Assembly (NCBI GenBank): GCA_024743435.1 | Contig: JANSWO010000006.1 | Span: 62,001 to 126,000 of the forward strand | Direction of reading: 5' to 3' | DNA: 64,000 nt | Source: Pseudomonadaceae bacterium | GTDB lineage: Bacteria; Pseudomonadota; Gammaproteobacteria; Pseudomonadales; Azotimanducaceae | In this document: piece by piece, positions 7,370-19,844 of the stretch | Numbering within the stretch: position 1 is the stretch's first letter | Layout of the letters: the number at the start of each line of letters is the position of its first letter | Program-made: the position numbers and the translations under genes | The notes under the pieces: model-generated | Told to the model about the DNA's origin: nothing | Database searches by the model: none | What the model saw: only the letters and a program-made list of their open reading frames with translations

Positions 7370-10300
7370 CGTCTGAACGCTTTGTTTGAATTTGCGCGGC
7401 CTGTTCTCTATCCGCGGCCTCTGCTGCCACGACGCCCTCTGCCTCTAAAGGCGGGTTGTCAGTCGGCAGCTCATCGTACTCATCCGGCGACAGGCTTTCG
7501 CGAGGCCCCTGCACATAAGCGTCTCGGGCTGCAGCTTGAACGGAACTCACCGGCCCACTGGCCGGTGTGTCGGAATCATACAGGCTCAGCTCTTGGTCCA
7601 TCGCCTCTGCTACTGGCGCATCGGCGTCCATTTCATCGCTCATGCTGCGATCAAACAGGCTGACAAACTCAACTTCAGGGTCATCAATGTTGCCACCCAG
7701 GCGGTATTTTGCCGACGACGCTTGCTCAAGCGGCCGTTTGAAAATCTGCTGGCCCAGCAGCACGCCAGCGGCGGCAAGCGGGTTCGCCGCCGCAAGATAC
7801 AAGGAATACCAGGGCAGGCTGCTGGAAACGGGAAGCGTCACGATCATCTCTGCATCCATATCCCCTGAGCCGAGGTCGACACCACCAGCAACCCGAAACC
7901 GGCTACCGGTTCCCTTTACAACCAGCTCGTCGTCGAAGCGCATAACACCGCTGTTGAGTTGAGCGGGCATCATCAGAGAATCAAAGCGAACGCCCTTGCC
8001 GAAGACATCTCGAAAGTCGAGCGCCATGCGTTTCGCCACGTTGCCAAAGTTCAGCAGGCTGAAGATCCGCATCGCGCCCTGGCCGTTCTCCAAGGCAACG
8101 AACCGACCATTAGTTACCCGCAAATCGAGTTGGCCTGAGAGGTGAGCAAGGTCGAAGGCCAGTGGAGATCCGGGCCAGGACAACTCCGCGGCAATGGCCA
8201 TGGATTCGCTTTCGATACTGGGCGCATAGTCGAAACGGGGAAGGACGTCGACGAGATCGTTTGCTTCCACAGTGCCTTCAAACACGGTGTGCCGCTCGTC
8301 TCGTTGCCAGTACACGTCTTCGCCGGTGATCGTCAAACCGTTGTAGTTCGCGGTCATGGGGCCAAAGCTGACGCGATCATCGAGGCTACGAAGCGACAAT
8401 TGCCAACTACCGTAGTCCACACCGTCGACAAGCATCGATGCGATCGTGACGTCCGCATCCGGCAACTCGGATAAATCTTCCGCTGACAGTGGGTCCGCCG
8501 CCGGTTCTTCCTGCTCTGGGAAGATGAGCTCCATGCGATCGATCGCAAGCACCAACGGACCCTCGTCCGGAACATCAACTTCTGCAGCGAGCGTCTCGCC
8601 TGCGAGCTGGAAACGGCGGCCGGAGCCATCAAGCGTGGCACTGTCGATCACCACATCTGAAAACTGTAACTCGCCAACGCTGAGCGTTTGGGCATGAAAC
8701 CGATCCAGCTGCCAATTGATGGCAGCAACGCCATCAGTAACGCCAGCTTCAGCCGCCGGCTCGCCTTCGAGCAACCAGGGATCGTTCTGCGTCGCCGCAA
8801 ACTCAGACCATTGCGCAACGTCCAGCACCGGCGCGCGGCCAGTGACTGTCACCTGGTCATCCTGACTGACGCCTGCTCTAGCATTAACGCCAAGCGCACC
8901 TTCCCACTCGCCGTCCCGATTGCGTGCAAGCCAGCCATTGAGCAACGCCTCTCCGTGCTGCACGCTGACGTATTCGCCATTGGCTTTGAAATCGACTTCC
9001 ACTCGAGTGCTTCTCGGCTGCAAAGTTGTTTTGGCCAACGGCGGCGGAGCGGTAATCTCCAGGCCCTCAAGGTTACTGGTGAGGCTCAGTCGCATCGGCA
9101 CCCCAGGTTGCTCGACGGGAATCCGAAGATCACCTGAGAAGCCCGCCCGACCGGTCGCCAGCCGCATTGGACGAACAGCCAACACCTCGTAAGCATCTGC
9201 TGGAGAGAAGACGCCTGACACTCTCAAGTGGATGTTGTTGCCCCGGGTATCGAGGACAAGCGATGCCGGAGCATCGAAAAGTGATCCCTGCAACCCATCA
9301 CTGGAGAGTTGATACGGGTGCACGTATCGGGCGAAGCCCTGAAGGTCTGCAAACTCGAGACGGTAATCCTCCAGCCGGAGCGTGGCGCCAAGTGCGCGCA
9401 GCTGAATATCGGCTTCCAGATCGATGGGCTCAGCTTGCCGGGTGCCGGCCCCGCCATCTGCATCCTTCATGCCTCCTGTGCGATCCGACACATCGTCAGG
9501 CGCATAAGGTACGGTGAGGGATGCGCTGATGGCGACATCGCCGGCACCTGACCAGGCATCGTCGACTATAGGCAACCACTCGGCTATCGGCGTCTCACGC
9601 ACGAAACGCAGCAACTGCGGAGTCTTGATGCTGGTGTCACTTTCAATCTGAATAACCTGTTCGCCGCGAGGCAAAAACACCTGCGCACGACCGATCGGCC
9701 CATAGTCAGATGGCACGTTCACGGCGCTGACCCGCGTACCCCACCCGGTCAGCTCCAGCCGTGCATCGGTAGCCACAATCTCCGGCCAGTCCTCGTGGTA
9801 AGCGACGCTCGCCCCCCGCACGTCGGCAAGCACTTCTAACCTGCGATCGACATCCGGGTTTACCGGCTTGGCTAGCGTTTGCAAAGCGATGTTGACCCGT
9901 TGTGCGTCTCCGGCACGAATGTTGTCAGTAATCCAACTCTGAATATTCTGCTGCAGTTTGTAGGGAATGAAGTCCAGCGTATCCGCATAAGGCACCGCGC
10001 CCGTTTGCAGGCTCAGATACAAACTCTCCTCGCTCTTCTGCGATGGTCGAGCTAGCGAAAACGTCCCCGATACCGGTGAAAAACTCGGCGTAGCGCCGAG
10101 ATCCACGCCTTTAAGCCCCATGTAGCCCGGCTCAAAGTAGAACCAGAGCGCACCCGAGAGTGATGACAGCGGCCACTGCTGACGGAACACGTCTGGAAAG
10201 GCCAGCTCAACTGGCGTGTCCGTGACTTGTGCACGCACGCTGCGGGCATTTCCCAGGAAGCTGCCGCCACCAGCGCGCAAGGTCGGAACGCCGTGATAGC

Positions 10301-11435
10301 CATCGATATCGACATCGCTGACAACAAATTGAAATGCCGGCCCACTGCCGAGCTGCCAGGCGAACTGACCGCCATCGAAGCTGCCATCAATCGCGAGCTC
10401 AGTTAGCCAGCGGGACAACAACTCATTGCCTGCGAGGTTTGCGGCCAGGCCGCTCACAACCGGTGACAGATCAGCCTGGCCTAATTCGCCGATGAGCAGG
10501 CCATCCTCGGGTCGAGCAATCGCCTGATAGCTGGGCAGGACAACACCGATCAGCTGTGGGTCAGACACCTCGAGTCGAATCGTCTCTTCGTCGATCCCAT
10601 GAGCCAAGACAGTGATGTCAGTCGCGCCCGTCGTTTCGCCACCGAACTCAAATGGCGGCAGTGCCAGACGCAGCTGGCCACCGGATAGCAGTTCACCACG
10701 ATCATCGAGCGTGGTGCGCCAGAACCCCTTGAGTTGCGCGAACGCGAAACCGGCAAGCTGGTAACGGGCCACAAGCGCATCATCAAATGCGAAGCCATCG
10801 CTATCGATGCGCGCGGCAACGGCTCGTGGCCGCCACAACAACACACCCGCTCGTTCGTGCTGGCGCAGGGCAATCTCACCGCCCTGCGCATCAACTGCTG
10901 TGACCGCCAGCTTGTGGCTGAACCACTCGCCACTCGAGCCCAGCTCAAGCGCGATACTCGACAGTAAGCCGGTGCCATCAACGAACGACACCACGCCATC
11001 CAGTTGTATTCGATCGCTATGGCGAAGGGTCGTCCGCCAGGCTGTTGATGAATCGCCATCGCGACTGAGCCCTGGAATCGAGAAGTCACCATTTGAATCC
11101 CGGAACACACTGACACTGGCGCTGGGGCTGGCCAGGCGTCTGAACGTGAGTGCGCCACGGAACAAACTTTCCAGAAAATCGATCTCAACGTAAAGATCTC
11201 GGACATGGCCACCGGGAATGCGGAGCTCTGCGATCTCGAGGACCGGATTAAGACGATGCCAGCGCCCTTTGAGGCCCGCTGGAACGATGCCAAAGCGATC
11301 GAGCTCGCTGATCAAGCGCGGCTCTAACCGATCGATGTTTGCCATCGCGATCCGGCCAGCCAGTTGCACGAGAGCCAGCAGCACCAGCAACACCGCAAAC
11401 AGCGCGATCAGAAAGCGAAACAAGCGCGCGGCCAT
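7338..11435 (-). CDS. yhdP: AsmA-like envelope protein YhdP (DUF3971)
   Basis: This 1365-residue protein has one N-terminal transmembrane helix (about residues 5-28) followed by a very long beta-rich periplasmic region with DUF3971 and AsmA_2 character, including FRLAG/FRVAGG repeats near the C terminus and a final segment [20 protein letters not shown]. YhdP, TamB and YdbH are bridge-like proteins that move phospholipids between inner and outer membranes. Its length is about right for the family. The last 150 residues are acidic and proline-rich, which looks like a disordered cytosolic or periplasmic tail. It lies between rng and tldD in the conserved gammaproteobacterial order. The gene end overlaps the tldD start. 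Confidence 0.9.
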   Translation of the reverse strand: MAARLFRFLIALFAVLLVLLALVQLAGRIAMANIDRLEPRLISELDRFGIVPAGLKGRWHRLNPVLEIAELRIPGGHVRDLYVEIDFLESLFRGALTFRRLASPSASVSVFRDSNGDFSIPGLSRDGDSSTAWRTTLRHSDRIQLDGVVSFVDGTGLLSSIALELGSSGEWFSHKLAVTAVDAQGGEIALRQHERAGVLLWRPRAVAARIDSDGFAFDDALVARYQLAGFAFAQLKGFWRTTLDDRGELLSGGQLRLALPPFEFGGETTGATDITVLAHGIDEETIRLEVSDPQLIGVVLPSYQAIARPEDGLLIGELGQADLSPVVSGLAANLAGNELLSRWLTELAIDGSFDGGQFAWQLGSGPAFQFVVSDVDIDGYHGVPTLRAGGGSFLGNARSVRAQVTDTPVELAFPDVFRQQWPLSSLSGALWFYFEPGYMGLKGVDLGATPSFSPVSGTFSLARPSQKSEESLYLSLQTGAVPYADTLDFIPYKLQQNIQSWITDNIRAGDAQRVNIALQTLAKPVNPDVDRRLEVLADVRGASVAYHEDWPEIVATDARLELTGWGTRVSAVNVPSDYGPIGRAQVFLPRGEQVIQIESDTSIKTPQLLRFVRETPIAEWLPIVDDAWSGAGDVAISASLTVPYAPDDVSDRTGGMKDADGGAGTRQAEPIDLEADIQLRALGATLRLEDYRLEFADLQGFARYVHPYQLSSDGLQGSLFDAPASLVLDTRGNNIHLRVSGVFSPADAYEVLAVRPMRLATGRAGFSGDLRIPVEQPGVPMRLSLTSNLEGLEITAPPPLAKTTLQPRSTRVEVDFKANGEYVSVQHGEALLNGWLARNRDGEWEGALGVNARAGVSQDDQVTVTGRAPVLDVAQWSEFAATQNDPWLLEGEPAAEAGVTDGVAAINWQLDRFHAQTLSVGELQFSDVVIDSATLDGSGRRFQLAGETLAAEVDVPDEGPLVLAIDRMELIFPEQEEPAADPLSAEDLSELPDADVTIASMLVDGVDYGSWQLSLRSLDDRVSFGPMTANYNGLTITGEDVYWQRDERHTVFEGTVEANDLVDVLPRFDYAPSIESESMAIAAELSWPGSPLAFDLAHLSGQLDLRVTNGRFVALENGQGAMRIFSLLNFGNVAKRMALDFRDVFGKGVRFDSLMMPAQLNSGVMRFDDELVVKGTGSRFRVAGGVDLGSGDMDAEMIVTLPVSSSLPWYSLYLAAANPLAAAGVLLGQQIFKRPLEQASSAKYRLGGNIDDPEVEFVSLFDRSMSDEMDADAPVAEAMDQELSLYDSDTPASGPVSSVQAAARDAYVQGPRESLSPDEYDELPTDNPPLEAEGVVAAEAADREQAAQIQTKRSDDERERETIRD

Positions 11436-11547
11436 TGCCTAGCACCACCTGCGCGCAGCGAGACCAGTGGCGTAGTCGCCACAACAGATGCAAAGCAATG
11501 GATTCGAAGTTTGCGTCATGCGTGCCAGACTGCCTTGCGCCGCTGTA

Positions 11548-13035
11548 CTAACGCTGAACACCTTGCACCAGCACCACGTCGTACTGCTCCGGTGTGTATA
11601 CAGATTCAACCTGCATGCGAATATTGCGATCTATCCGATCAGCCAGGGACGAAAGCGAACCCGCATCTTCGTCGAGCAATCGATCAATGACGCTCTGATC
11701 CGCGCGCACGAGATAGTCAGCCGCTTTGGAATTGTCGCCCCGGCGTCGACGCGAGTCGGCTTCGATAGCGCGGAAGATGTCATAGCAGGTGCTTTCTGCG
11801 GTCTTCACCACGCCGCGCCCATCGCACGTGCCGCAGGGCTGGCACATTTGCTGGACCAGCGATTTGCGCGTTCGCTTGCGGCTCATTTCAACGAGCCCAA
11901 GTGCCGATGGGCCTTCGAAGCGCAGCCGCGCGGTGTCACTTTCGCACGCTTTCTCCAACGCGCGCATGACCTGGCGCTGGTGCTCTGCATCTTCCATATC
12001 GATGAAGTCGACAACAATGATGCCACCGAGGTTGCGTAGGCGCAGTTGCCGCGGAATCGCGGCGGCGGCTTCCAGGTTCGTGCGATACACCGTTTCTTCA
12101 AGGTTGTAACCGCCCAGGTAGCCACCCGTGTTCACATCGATTGTGGTCATCGCTTCCGTCTGTTCGATGACAAGATAACCACCGCACTTGAGCTCCACTC
12201 GCGCGCCCAGCGCCCGGCTCAAATCGTCCTCCACCGAATACCGCTCAAACAGGGCAGCCTCATCGGTGTAGTGCTCTAACAGCTCTGATGCCTCCGGCAG
12301 AAACTGATCGATAAAACGTTCAACGCGCTCGAACGTCTCGTGGTGATCGATGACGATGCGCTCGAGCTCGCTTGATGCGAAGTCGCGAATCACTCGAATA
12401 TGAATCGGCAGCTCTTCATAAATGACATCACCAACCTTGCGACCGCGCTGACGCTCATCAATCACCCGCCACGTTCGAACCAGGTAGCGAAGGTCTGACA
12501 GCAAGGCTTCTTCGCTTGCGCCCTCAGCTGCGGTGCGAGCGATGAATCCCATCTTGATATCAGCTTCAACGCGGCCCGCCTCTATCGAGGCGCGCAATCG
12601 CTCACGCTCATCGGGATCTTCAACTCGAATGGATACGCCAATGTGATCCGTGCCGGGCATGAGAACGAGAAAACGCGACGCAATCGCGATCTGTGTAGTG
12701 AGTCGCGCGCCTTTGCTTGAGATGGGATCCTTCGCTACTTGAACAAGCAGCTCCTGGCCGTCATGCAGCAAATCACGGATATCCGGTGGTGCGCTTCCTG
12801 GCTCGCTGTGGCGATCTGTCATGTCTCGAACATGCAAAAAGCCGGGCCTCGCCAGGCCAACCTCGACAAAGGCTGCCTGCATACCGGGAACAATGCGAAC
12901 AACTTTACCGCGGTAAACATTGCCAGTGACGCTGTCGCCGCTGGCTCTGTCGAGGTGAACTTCGTGCAGTGCGCCTTGCTCAAGCAAGGCAACCCGAGTC
13001 TCAAAATCATTCACATTGATGAGCAGTTCAGACAT
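11548..13035 (-). CDS. rng: Ribonuclease G
   Basis: This protein of about 495 residues opens with MSELLINVNDFETRVALLE, the standard RNase G start, followed by an S1 domain (about residues 35-125) and the RNase E/G catalytic domain, including the conserved acidic active-site stretch around TTIDVNTG and IVVDFIDME. A CQPCGTCDGRG motif is the zinc-link that joins two protomers. RNase G matures the 5-prime end of 16S rRNA and decays some mRNAs. It lacks the long C-terminal scaffold of RNase E. I chose the internal ATG at 13035 over one 36 bases upstream because family members begin with MSE. Genes maf and mreDCB precede it on the same strand. Confidence 0.93.
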   Translation of the reverse strand: MSELLINVNDFETRVALLEQGALHEVHLDRASGDSVTGNVYRGKVVRIVPGMQAAFVEVGLARPGFLHVRDMTDRHSEPGSAPPDIRDLLHDGQELLVQVAKDPISSKGARLTTQIAIASRFLVLMPGTDHIGVSIRVEDPDERERLRASIEAGRVEADIKMGFIARTAAEGASEEALLSDLRYLVRTWRVIDERQRGRKVGDVIYEELPIHIRVIRDFASSELERIVIDHHETFERVERFIDQFLPEASELLEHYTDEAALFERYSVEDDLSRALGARVELKCGGYLVIEQTEAMTTIDVNTGGYLGGYNLEETVYRTNLEAAAAIPRQLRLRNLGGIIVVDFIDMEDAEHQRQVMRALEKACESDTARLRFEGPSALGLVEMSRKRTRKSLVQQMCQPCGTCDGRGVVKTAESTCYDIFRAIEADSRRRRGDNSKAADYLVRADQSVIDRLLDEDAGSLSSLADRIDRNIRMQVESVYTPEQYDVVLVQGVQR

Positions 13036-13156
13036 AGGTGCGCGGAGCCAAATGAAGCTGAACAATAGCATGCACGACCCGGTCGTAGACTTCGATTGCC
13101 CGGCATTCGCCTGCCTGTTTAGCCGAGCTTTAGCCCGCAGACATCGTCGCGGCTAA

Positions 13157-13747
13157 TCAGGCGCGTAAACCCGCAAGCCTCAACGCCCAGGTATCCAGAC
13201 CCGCCCGCTGCAACAACAGCTCTGTTTCGGCGAGCGGCAGGCCGACAACCGCCGTATAGCTGCCATCAACTCGCTCAACAAACGTGCCAGCGATACCCTG
13301 CACGCCGTAAGCACCGGCCTTATCGAAACTCTCGCCGGTGGCTAGATAGGCATCAATCTCCCTATCGGACAGACGCCGTAGTGTGACGATCGCTCGAACA
13401 AGCGCTTCAAACCCACCGCGCTCAGAACGAGCAGCCACCGCGGACAGCACAACGTGACTGGTGCCCGACAGCCGCAACAGCATCTCCCGGGCCCGCGCAT
13501 GGTCAGCAGGTTTCCCCAATATTTGGCCGTCGGCCACAACCGTTGTGTCCGCAGCCAGCACGACTTCATCAGGCTGCCTGGGACAGGCATCGGCTTTCTT
13601 GCTGGCCACGCGAAGTACGTAGTCTTCCGGTGTCTCGCCCGGAAGCACAGACTCATCGACATCCTGCGGTTTGACCGCGTGGGCGAGACCCACCTGATCC
13701 AATAGCTCCCGGCGCCTGGGAGAAGCCGATGCGAGCACAAGTTTCAT
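13157..13747 (-). CDS. maf: Maf-type nucleotide pyrophosphatase (YhdE subfamily)
   Basis: This 196-residue protein begins [16 protein letters not shown], the Maf signature that binds nucleotide phosphates, and has LAADTTVV with the catalytic aspartate and [12 protein letters not shown] near the C terminus. Maf/YhdE proteins hydrolyse dTTP, UTP and modified pyrimidine nucleotides, which is thought to keep them out of nucleic acids; overproduction blocks septation in some bacteria. The position between rng and mreD, on the same strand, is the canonical one for the YhdE type rather than the YceF paralogue. Confidence 0.92.
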   Translation of the reverse strand: MKLVLASASPRRRELLDQVGLAHAVKPQDVDESVLPGETPEDYVLRVASKKADACPRQPDEVVLAADTTVVADGQILGKPADHARAREMLLRLSGTSHVVLSAVAARSERGGFEALVRAIVTLRRLSDREIDAYLATGESFDKAGAYGVQGIAGTFVERVDGSYTAVVGLPLAETELLLQRAGLDTWALRLAGLRA

Positions 13748-13796
13748 CGAGTGAAGCGCCGCCTGGTGGCGCCTGTTCGACAGACAGCCGCTTGCA

Positions 13797-14291
13797 CTAG
13801 CGCACGCCCACTTGCCGCTGCAATCTGTCCAGGAGCATGCTGATTGCTGGCCAGATCAGCGCGCTGCTCAGCGCAACCAGCAGCGCAGCAACCGGGAAAT
13901 CCCGGCCATCCACGATCACAAGCATCGTGCCGCGCAGAACTTCGCCCACGAGCAACAAGACGAACAGCACACTACCCTGCTGCAGGATAGTCCACATGCG
14001 CAGCCGCTCATGAAAACGCCAGGTGACATAGGTCAACAGTGCGAGGATAAAGCCATTCAAGCCGAGGGGATTGTCGAGGAGCACGTCGAGACCAAACCCG
14101 ATCAGCCACGCGACGATGAGGCCTACCCGATGCGGCACTGCCAGTACCCAGAAAAACAAGACAATCGCCACCCACGAGGGCCGCAGCCAGGCGAGAAACT
14201 CCGGTGCTGCAGCCGGCAGCTGGAAAACGGTCAGGACAAACGCAACGATAAACGAAACAACAATGAACCAGCCGCCATCAAACGGATTCAC
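13797..14291 (-). CDS. mreD: Rod shape-determining protein MreD
   Basis: This 164-residue, strongly hydrophobic protein has about five transmembrane helices; the segment [25 protein letters not shown] is a split form of the conserved MreD G-x-D-x-L-x5-G-L core. MreD links MreB and MreC to the lateral wall synthesis machinery in the inner membrane. Its start overlaps the mreC stop by 4 bases (14288-14291), so mreC and mreD are translationally coupled, and maf follows about 50 bases downstream. Confidence 0.92.
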   Translation of the reverse strand: MNPFDGGWFIVVSFIVAFVLTVFQLPAAAPEFLAWLRPSWVAIVLFFWVLAVPHRVGLIVAWLIGFGLDVLLDNPLGLNGFILALLTYVTWRFHERLRMWTILQQGSVLFVLLLVGEVLRGTMLVIVDGRDFPVAALLVALSSALIWPAISMLLDRLQRQVGVR

Positions 14292-15238
14292 GGTTGACTC
14301 CCGGCGTCACTCTGCTCGCTCGCTTGTCCATCACCACTGTCGGTAGCCTGTGCGTCGATTGCATCGTCCGCCTTAGCGGCCTCGTCGTCGAGCGGACCAG
14401 CGACAAGGTTTACCTGGGGAGGCAGCTCGCGCACCAATAGCACGTAGCGCGTTCTATCCAGCGCCGCAGCGGGCTGCAGAACAACCTGGGCAAATGCCGC
14501 CCCGGGCTCGATAACCACCGAACGTACGCTGCCAACCGGATAACCTCTCGGAAAGCGCCCTCCCAACGCGGAGGTCACCAGAAGATCGTTTTCACGAATG
14601 TCCGTGGACACCGGCACGCTCTCGAGCGTGAGTTCATCAAACACTCCGGTGCCACTGGCGATACTGCGCACGCCATTGCGATTCACTTCCACCGGCACTG
14701 CGTGCGCAACGTCCGAGACGAGCAATACTCGAGAGGTTGTGTTTTCAACCGCGATAACCTGACCGAACAAACCAGTCGCGTCGATCACCGCCTGGCCCAC
14801 AAAAACCCCTGCATCGGCGCCTTTATCCAGAACTACCTGATGAATTCTCGGGTCTGGTACAACGCCCACAATCTCGGAGATGAGCACTTCCGTTGCGAGC
14901 CTTTCCTGGCTTCCCAGTAGCGCCCGCAAGCGTTCGTTCTCAGACGACAGCGACCGCACCTGCTGAGAAACCTGGGCCAGTACCGCAAGCCGCTGCTCTA
15001 GCTCATCGTTGGTCTTCTGGAGCGAATCCCGAGATGCGAAAACCCGCCCTATCTGATCACTGAGTTGGTAGGGCGTCTCGGCAATGAAATAAGCAGGCGA
15101 CATCAAGGTGCCGATGTTTTGGCGCACCGGTACAAGGAGGTTGGTCAGGGCATCGACACTCGCCAGGATCAGGCTGACAAGACCAAGGGCGAACAGCAGA
15201 TAGCCAGCGCCAGATTCACGAAAGAATATGGCCTTCAC
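14288..15238 (-). CDS. mreC: Rod shape-determining protein MreC
   Basis: This 316-residue bitopic protein has one transmembrane helix at about residues 12-34, a coiled-coil (roughly 70-110, LQKTNDELEQRLAVLAQ), and the beta-rich periplasmic MreC domain (about 120-270) with GVVPDPRIHQVVLDKGAD. MreC scaffolds PBP2/RodA in the elongasome. The C-terminal tail from about residue 275 is acidic and low-complexity (EAAKADDAIDAQATDSGDG). It is 9 bases after mreB and overlaps mreD by 4 bases. Confidence 0.93.
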   Translation of the reverse strand: MKAIFFRESGAGYLLFALGLVSLILASVDALTNLLVPVRQNIGTLMSPAYFIAETPYQLSDQIGRVFASRDSLQKTNDELEQRLAVLAQVSQQVRSLSSENERLRALLGSQERLATEVLISEIVGVVPDPRIHQVVLDKGADAGVFVGQAVIDATGLFGQVIAVENTTSRVLLVSDVAHAVPVEVNRNGVRSIASGTGVFDELTLESVPVSTDIRENDLLVTSALGGRFPRGYPVGSVRSVVIEPGAAFAQVVLQPAAALDRTRYVLLVRELPPQVNLVAGPLDDEAAKADDAIDAQATDSGDGQASEQSDAGSQP

Positions 15239-15247
15239 GGATCAGGC

Positions 15248-16378
<1,131 letters not shown>

Positions 16379-16561
16379 TCAGGGTCGATCGTCTATCTCA
16401 ATCAGTGAACCAGATTCCGGCGCATCGCGCCGTGACAGCAGCAGACCGCCGATTGTGACAGGCCCCTGATTGCGGCGAACTCTAGCAACCGAAAGCACTT
16501 CGCTCAACCGGCGAGTACGGGAAAATCAGGGACTTACGTGACTGATACAGCGATGGCGCCG

Positions 16562-17173
16562 CTATTTTCCACCTTTCGCGCTGGCCTTCACCGTGGTGGT
16601 TCGGGATTTCGCCACTAAAGCCTCTCGAATGAGCTCAACCTGATCCGCCGCCACCGGCTGAAAAACGCCAAAAACGCAGGTCGCATGAGCGATTGGTGGA
16701 CCACCAAAATCCACCCGATCCATCGCTCGGAAGAGGTCACTCTGGCAAATTCTGCCAACGCGGCTTTCAGTGACTAAGATCGAGTCTCGACGCATGCCGC
16801 GACACCGCCTGGGTAGTTCGTTAACCCAGGCGCGCCCGCGCGAGCCACGGACGAGCAGGTATTGATCGGAGACAATCTCAATGTTTCGGTATTCGTGGTT
16901 CGACAGACACCGCTCGACCCCGCCGGAATAAGCATCGTCCGGCAGAACCTCACTCAATACCGTTGCCAGGTCTTCGACCGCAGCGTCATCTGACTGATCA
17001 ATCGCAGGGGTTTCGTCAGACTCATCAGCCGCATCGGCGACTGCATCGCTACTGGCCCAACTGGCCGCCGGGGTAAGGAGCAAACCGAGCAAAAACAGTT
17101 TGAGCCACGTCCCACCAGTGCTGCTATGCGCCGGGACGTGTGCCGGGGAGAATGTTCGTTGACCGCGTTTCAT
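16562..17173 (-). CDS. Exported protein, DUF6491-like
   Basis: This protein of about 203 residues has a signal peptide (hydrophobic core LKLFLLGLLLTPAASWA), an acidic linker rich in Asp, Glu and Ala, then a compact domain with four cysteines. The domain pattern CLSNHEYRNIEIVSDQYLLV, then VNELPRRCRGMRRD, then GRICQSD and ATCVFGVF resembles the DUF6491 family, small periplasmic or lipoprotein-like proteins of unknown role. The spacing of the cysteines suggests two disulfides. I took the ATG at 17173 because it places a normal positively charged N region before the signal core; an ATG 39 bases upstream is also open. It lies 267 bases upstream of mreB on the same strand. Confidence 0.65.
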   Translation of the reverse strand: MKRGQRTFSPAHVPAHSSTGGTWLKLFLLGLLLTPAASWASSDAVADAADESDETPAIDQSDDAAVEDLATVLSEVLPDDAYSGGVERCLSNHEYRNIEIVSDQYLLVRGSRGRAWVNELPRRCRGMRRDSILVTESRVGRICQSDLFRAMDRVDFGGPPIAHATCVFGVFQPVAADQVELIREALVAKSRTTTVKASAKGGK

Positions 17174-17338
17174 AATGTTCCGCCCCACTCTTTGCCCACT
17201 GTCTTTGCCCACTCACTGCCGGCTCTTTTCTAACGCCCTCGACCGTACCACGCTAGTCGAGCCAGCTCTTAACAAGCATAGCCCCGCGCTGTGCACCTGG
17301 TCACCTGCCGTGCTGGACAATCGTGGTGGCCGCCAAGT

Positions 17339-18532
17339 CTATCTGCTCGCCCGATCCGCACAGCGCAATGCGGCACCGGCGATTCTCGGAGTGCGCGAAT
17401 CACCAGTGGGGGAGCCAGCCCCCCAATTCACAACCAGCGCTGCCGACAGCTCGCGTGACGGATCGCAGAACGCACCACTACCACCATAGCCGTAGTGGCC
17501 AAACCCCTGAGGCGCACGCACGCCCACTGCAAAGACCCGGTGGTACCCCATGCGCCAGCGCATCGGCAAAAACAGCACGTTGTCGCGTGTCCGATTTCGA
17601 ACAACCCCGATCTCTCTCACAGTCGCCTCCGAGAGCAGGCGCACGCCATCCACCTCACCATGGCCCGCCAACATCGCGTAAAGCCGGGCGAGCGATCGCG
17701 CGGTGAACTGCCCATTAGCTGCGGGAATGCAGGCTAACGCCACCTCTTCCGCATTAAAGTCAAAGGCTTCGCTGAAGGGCAGTAGCGCACTCCGAAATTC
17801 CGAGAGCTGAACACCCACCCGTTCGAGGCCAGCTTCCAGGATATCGCTCATCCGTTCCCGCCATGGGGCTTTGGCTGCCGGCGGGCCAACGCGTCCCTCG
17901 GCCAGGAGTGCTCGTCGGCCCAGCTCCTGCCGAGGCATGCCAATGTACAAACCATCCAGAGCCAGTGGACCAGCCAGCTCCGTCGCTAAAAAATCTGCCA
18001 GCGTCTGACCACTGATCGCTTCGATCAGGCCACCAATCAGCCAGCCGTAGGTAATGGCGTGATAGCCGTGTTCCTGGCCCGGCGCATGAGCGGGCTCGGC
18101 GTCGGCCAGAACTGACAACATATGCTCCCAGTCGAGCATCTCCGACGGCCGGCGAATCATGTCCGTGATCCGGTACAGGCCTGCCTCGTGACAAAGCGCT
18201 TGGCGAATTGTGATCGCGTCTTTGCCGCGCGCCGCGAACTCTGGCCAATGTTTGGCAATCGGATCGTCGTAGTGAGCCAGGCCGCGATCGATGAGCACAT
18301 GCAGCGCCGTGGAAACGACGCCCTTGGTCGTCGAGAAACAGGCAGCGGTGGTGTCTTGCTGCCATCGGCTGCCACTGGCGTCGGTTGTGCCACCCCACAG
18401 ATCGACCACTTTGCGGCCACGGTGGTAGACACAGACCGACGCGCCGGCATGCCCTTTGGCCGGAAGCAGACGACGAAAAGCGGTCGCAACTTCGGCAAAA
18501 TTGGGGTCTGTCGTGCCTTCAATCATCGTCAA
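17339..18532 (-). CDS. Class C beta-lactamase-fold serine hydrolase (family VIII esterase-like)
   Basis: This 397-residue protein has the serine hydrolase SxxK motif in CFSTTKG (about residues 66-72), a tyrosine motif in GYHAITYGW (about 156-164) and the late HYGYGGSGAFCDP segment that replaces the KTG motif. This pattern is typical of family VIII carboxylesterases (EstB-type) and related beta-lactamase-fold hydrolases rather than true cephalosporinases. There is no signal peptide, so it probably acts in the cytoplasm on esters. The substrate cannot be told from the sequence. It is divergent from the zinc metallopeptidase gene at 18690. Confidence 0.85.
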   Translation of the reverse strand: MTMIEGTTDPNFAEVATAFRRLLPAKGHAGASVCVYHRGRKVVDLWGGTTDASGSRWQQDTTAACFSTTKGVVSTALHVLIDRGLAHYDDPIAKHWPEFAARGKDAITIRQALCHEAGLYRITDMIRRPSEMLDWEHMLSVLADAEPAHAPGQEHGYHAITYGWLIGGLIEAISGQTLADFLATELAGPLALDGLYIGMPRQELGRRALLAEGRVGPPAAKAPWRERMSDILEAGLERVGVQLSEFRSALLPFSEAFDFNAEEVALACIPAANGQFTARSLARLYAMLAGHGEVDGVRLLSEATVREIGVVRNRTRDNVLFLPMRWRMGYHRVFAVGVRAPQGFGHYGYGGSGAFCDPSRELSAALVVNWGAGSPTGDSRTPRIAGAALRCADRASR

Positions 18533-18689
18533 TCACTCCGCACCAGCATCAGCGTGGCTATCAATACAAGTTTGCGACCTCCCGCTTGGCTGCAAAGATT
18601 AACAGCACCCCGCCACAGTTTTGCTGCAATGGATAACTTCGAATCGCGCAGACAGGCTACACTGCTCATCCACTGACTTGAAAACTGAC

Positions 18690-19784
18690 ATGCGAACTTT
18701 CACCTGCTCCTGTGGCGGCCCGGTCTACTTCGAAAACGATCAGTGTTTCCAGTGCGGCCGCAAGTTAGCATTCGATCCCAATCACCTGCGCATGCTCGCG
18801 TTCAACGACGCTGACATTGATCCGGATACTGGCATCTGGTGGGGCGGCGACCGCAGTGAACGCAAGGGTTACCGACCGTGCCGGAACGGCACCGACTACA
18901 ACACATGCAACTGGCTGGTCGAAGCAACTGATGACGCTCTCGACTTGTGTTTGTCGTGCTCGCTGAACGAAGTGATCCCGGATCTCGGCGTACCTCGTCG
19001 AATCAACCTCTGGTACGACGTGGAAAAAGCCAAGCGTCGAATGATCTTCACTCTGCTGGCGCTGGACTTACCCATCATCGGCAAACGCCACGATCCCGGC
19101 GGGCTCGCGTTCAAAATCGTTGCAGACGGTCGTCTTGACGGAAACCAGATCGGTACTGATGAGCAAGTCTATACGGGCCATTTCAATGGGCTGATCACGC
19201 TCAACCTGATGGAAGCTGATCCTGAAATGCGCGTGCAGATGCGCGAAAGCATGAATGAGAGCTACCGTACGCTGCTTGGCCATTTCCGGCACGAATCCGG
19301 CCACTACTACTGGGACATGCTGGTATCAGGGAAACCTGTGCTTGAAGATTTTCGCACGCTGTTTGGCGATGAGCGTGCGGACTATCGCGCGTCGCTGGAT
19401 GCGCACTATGCGAATGGCCCACCGGCCGATTGGGGCGCGCGCCACATTAGTGCCTATGCCGCGTGTCACCCGCTGGAGGACTTCGCCGAGACCTGGGCCC
19501 ACTACATGCACATGGTCGATACGCTCGAAACGGCAAACGACTCCGGGACACAGCTGTCCGGGCGGGAGTTGGCCAACCCTCTGCAGGCACGCACACTACA
19601 GCTTCAATTCGCCATCCCCTATTCCGTAGACTTTGATCGCATACAAGCCGACTGGACCGCGCTCACCCATGCCTTGAACCGACTGAACCGAAGCATGGGT
19701 TTGGACGATGCTTATCCGTTCTCGGTAACGCCAATCGTGGCGGATAAGCTGCATTTCGTTCATCAGCTGGTGCACCCCCTGTAA
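18690..19784 (+). CDS. Zinc-ribbon and zinc metallopeptidase protein (Peptidase_Mx-like)
   Basis: This 364-residue protein begins with a zinc ribbon (Cys6, Cys8, Cys19 and Cys22) and later has a metallopeptidase motif HESGH (residues 201-205) followed by YYWDM, then FGDERADYRASL and a conserved glutamate-rich DFAETWAHYMH. This arrangement matches the Peptidase_Mx family, uncharacterised zinc proteins often found beside permuted ATP-grasp and alpha-E genes, exactly as here (next gene at 19845). The likely role is proteolysis or processing linked to that system, but no substrate is known. No signal peptide is visible. I chose the ATG at 18690 since the zinc ribbon begins right after it. Confidence 0.85.
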   Translation: MRTFTCSCGGPVYFENDQCFQCGRKLAFDPNHLRMLAFNDADIDPDTGIWWGGDRSERKGYRPCRNGTDYNTCNWLVEATDDALDLCLSCSLNEVIPDLGVPRRINLWYDVEKAKRRMIFTLLALDLPIIGKRHDPGGLAFKIVADGRLDGNQIGTDEQVYTGHFNGLITLNLMEADPEMRVQMRESMNESYRTLLGHFRHESGHYYWDMLVSGKPVLEDFRTLFGDERADYRASLDAHYANGPPADWGARHISAYAACHPLEDFAETWAHYMHMVDTLETANDSGTQLSGRELANPLQARTLQLQFAIPYSVDFDRIQADWTALTHALNRLNRSMGLDDAYPFSVTPIVADKLHFVHQLVHPL

Positions 19785-19844
19785 GCTGTGAACGCAGCGC
19801 CATAAGACTTAGCAACTGAGCAACCCTCGACGGAGGCGACAGAC

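Noticed and set aside
16418-16432. Hairpin CGGCGC/GCGCCG between the DUF6491-like gene and mreB
   Set aside because: The stem is 6 bp with a 3-base loop and no T-tract on either strand; such GC-rich palindromes are expected by chance in this DNA.
17339-18532. Antibiotic-resistance beta-lactamase
   Set aside because: SxxK and tyrosine motifs are present but there is no signal peptide and no KTG motif; the pattern fits family VIII esterases.
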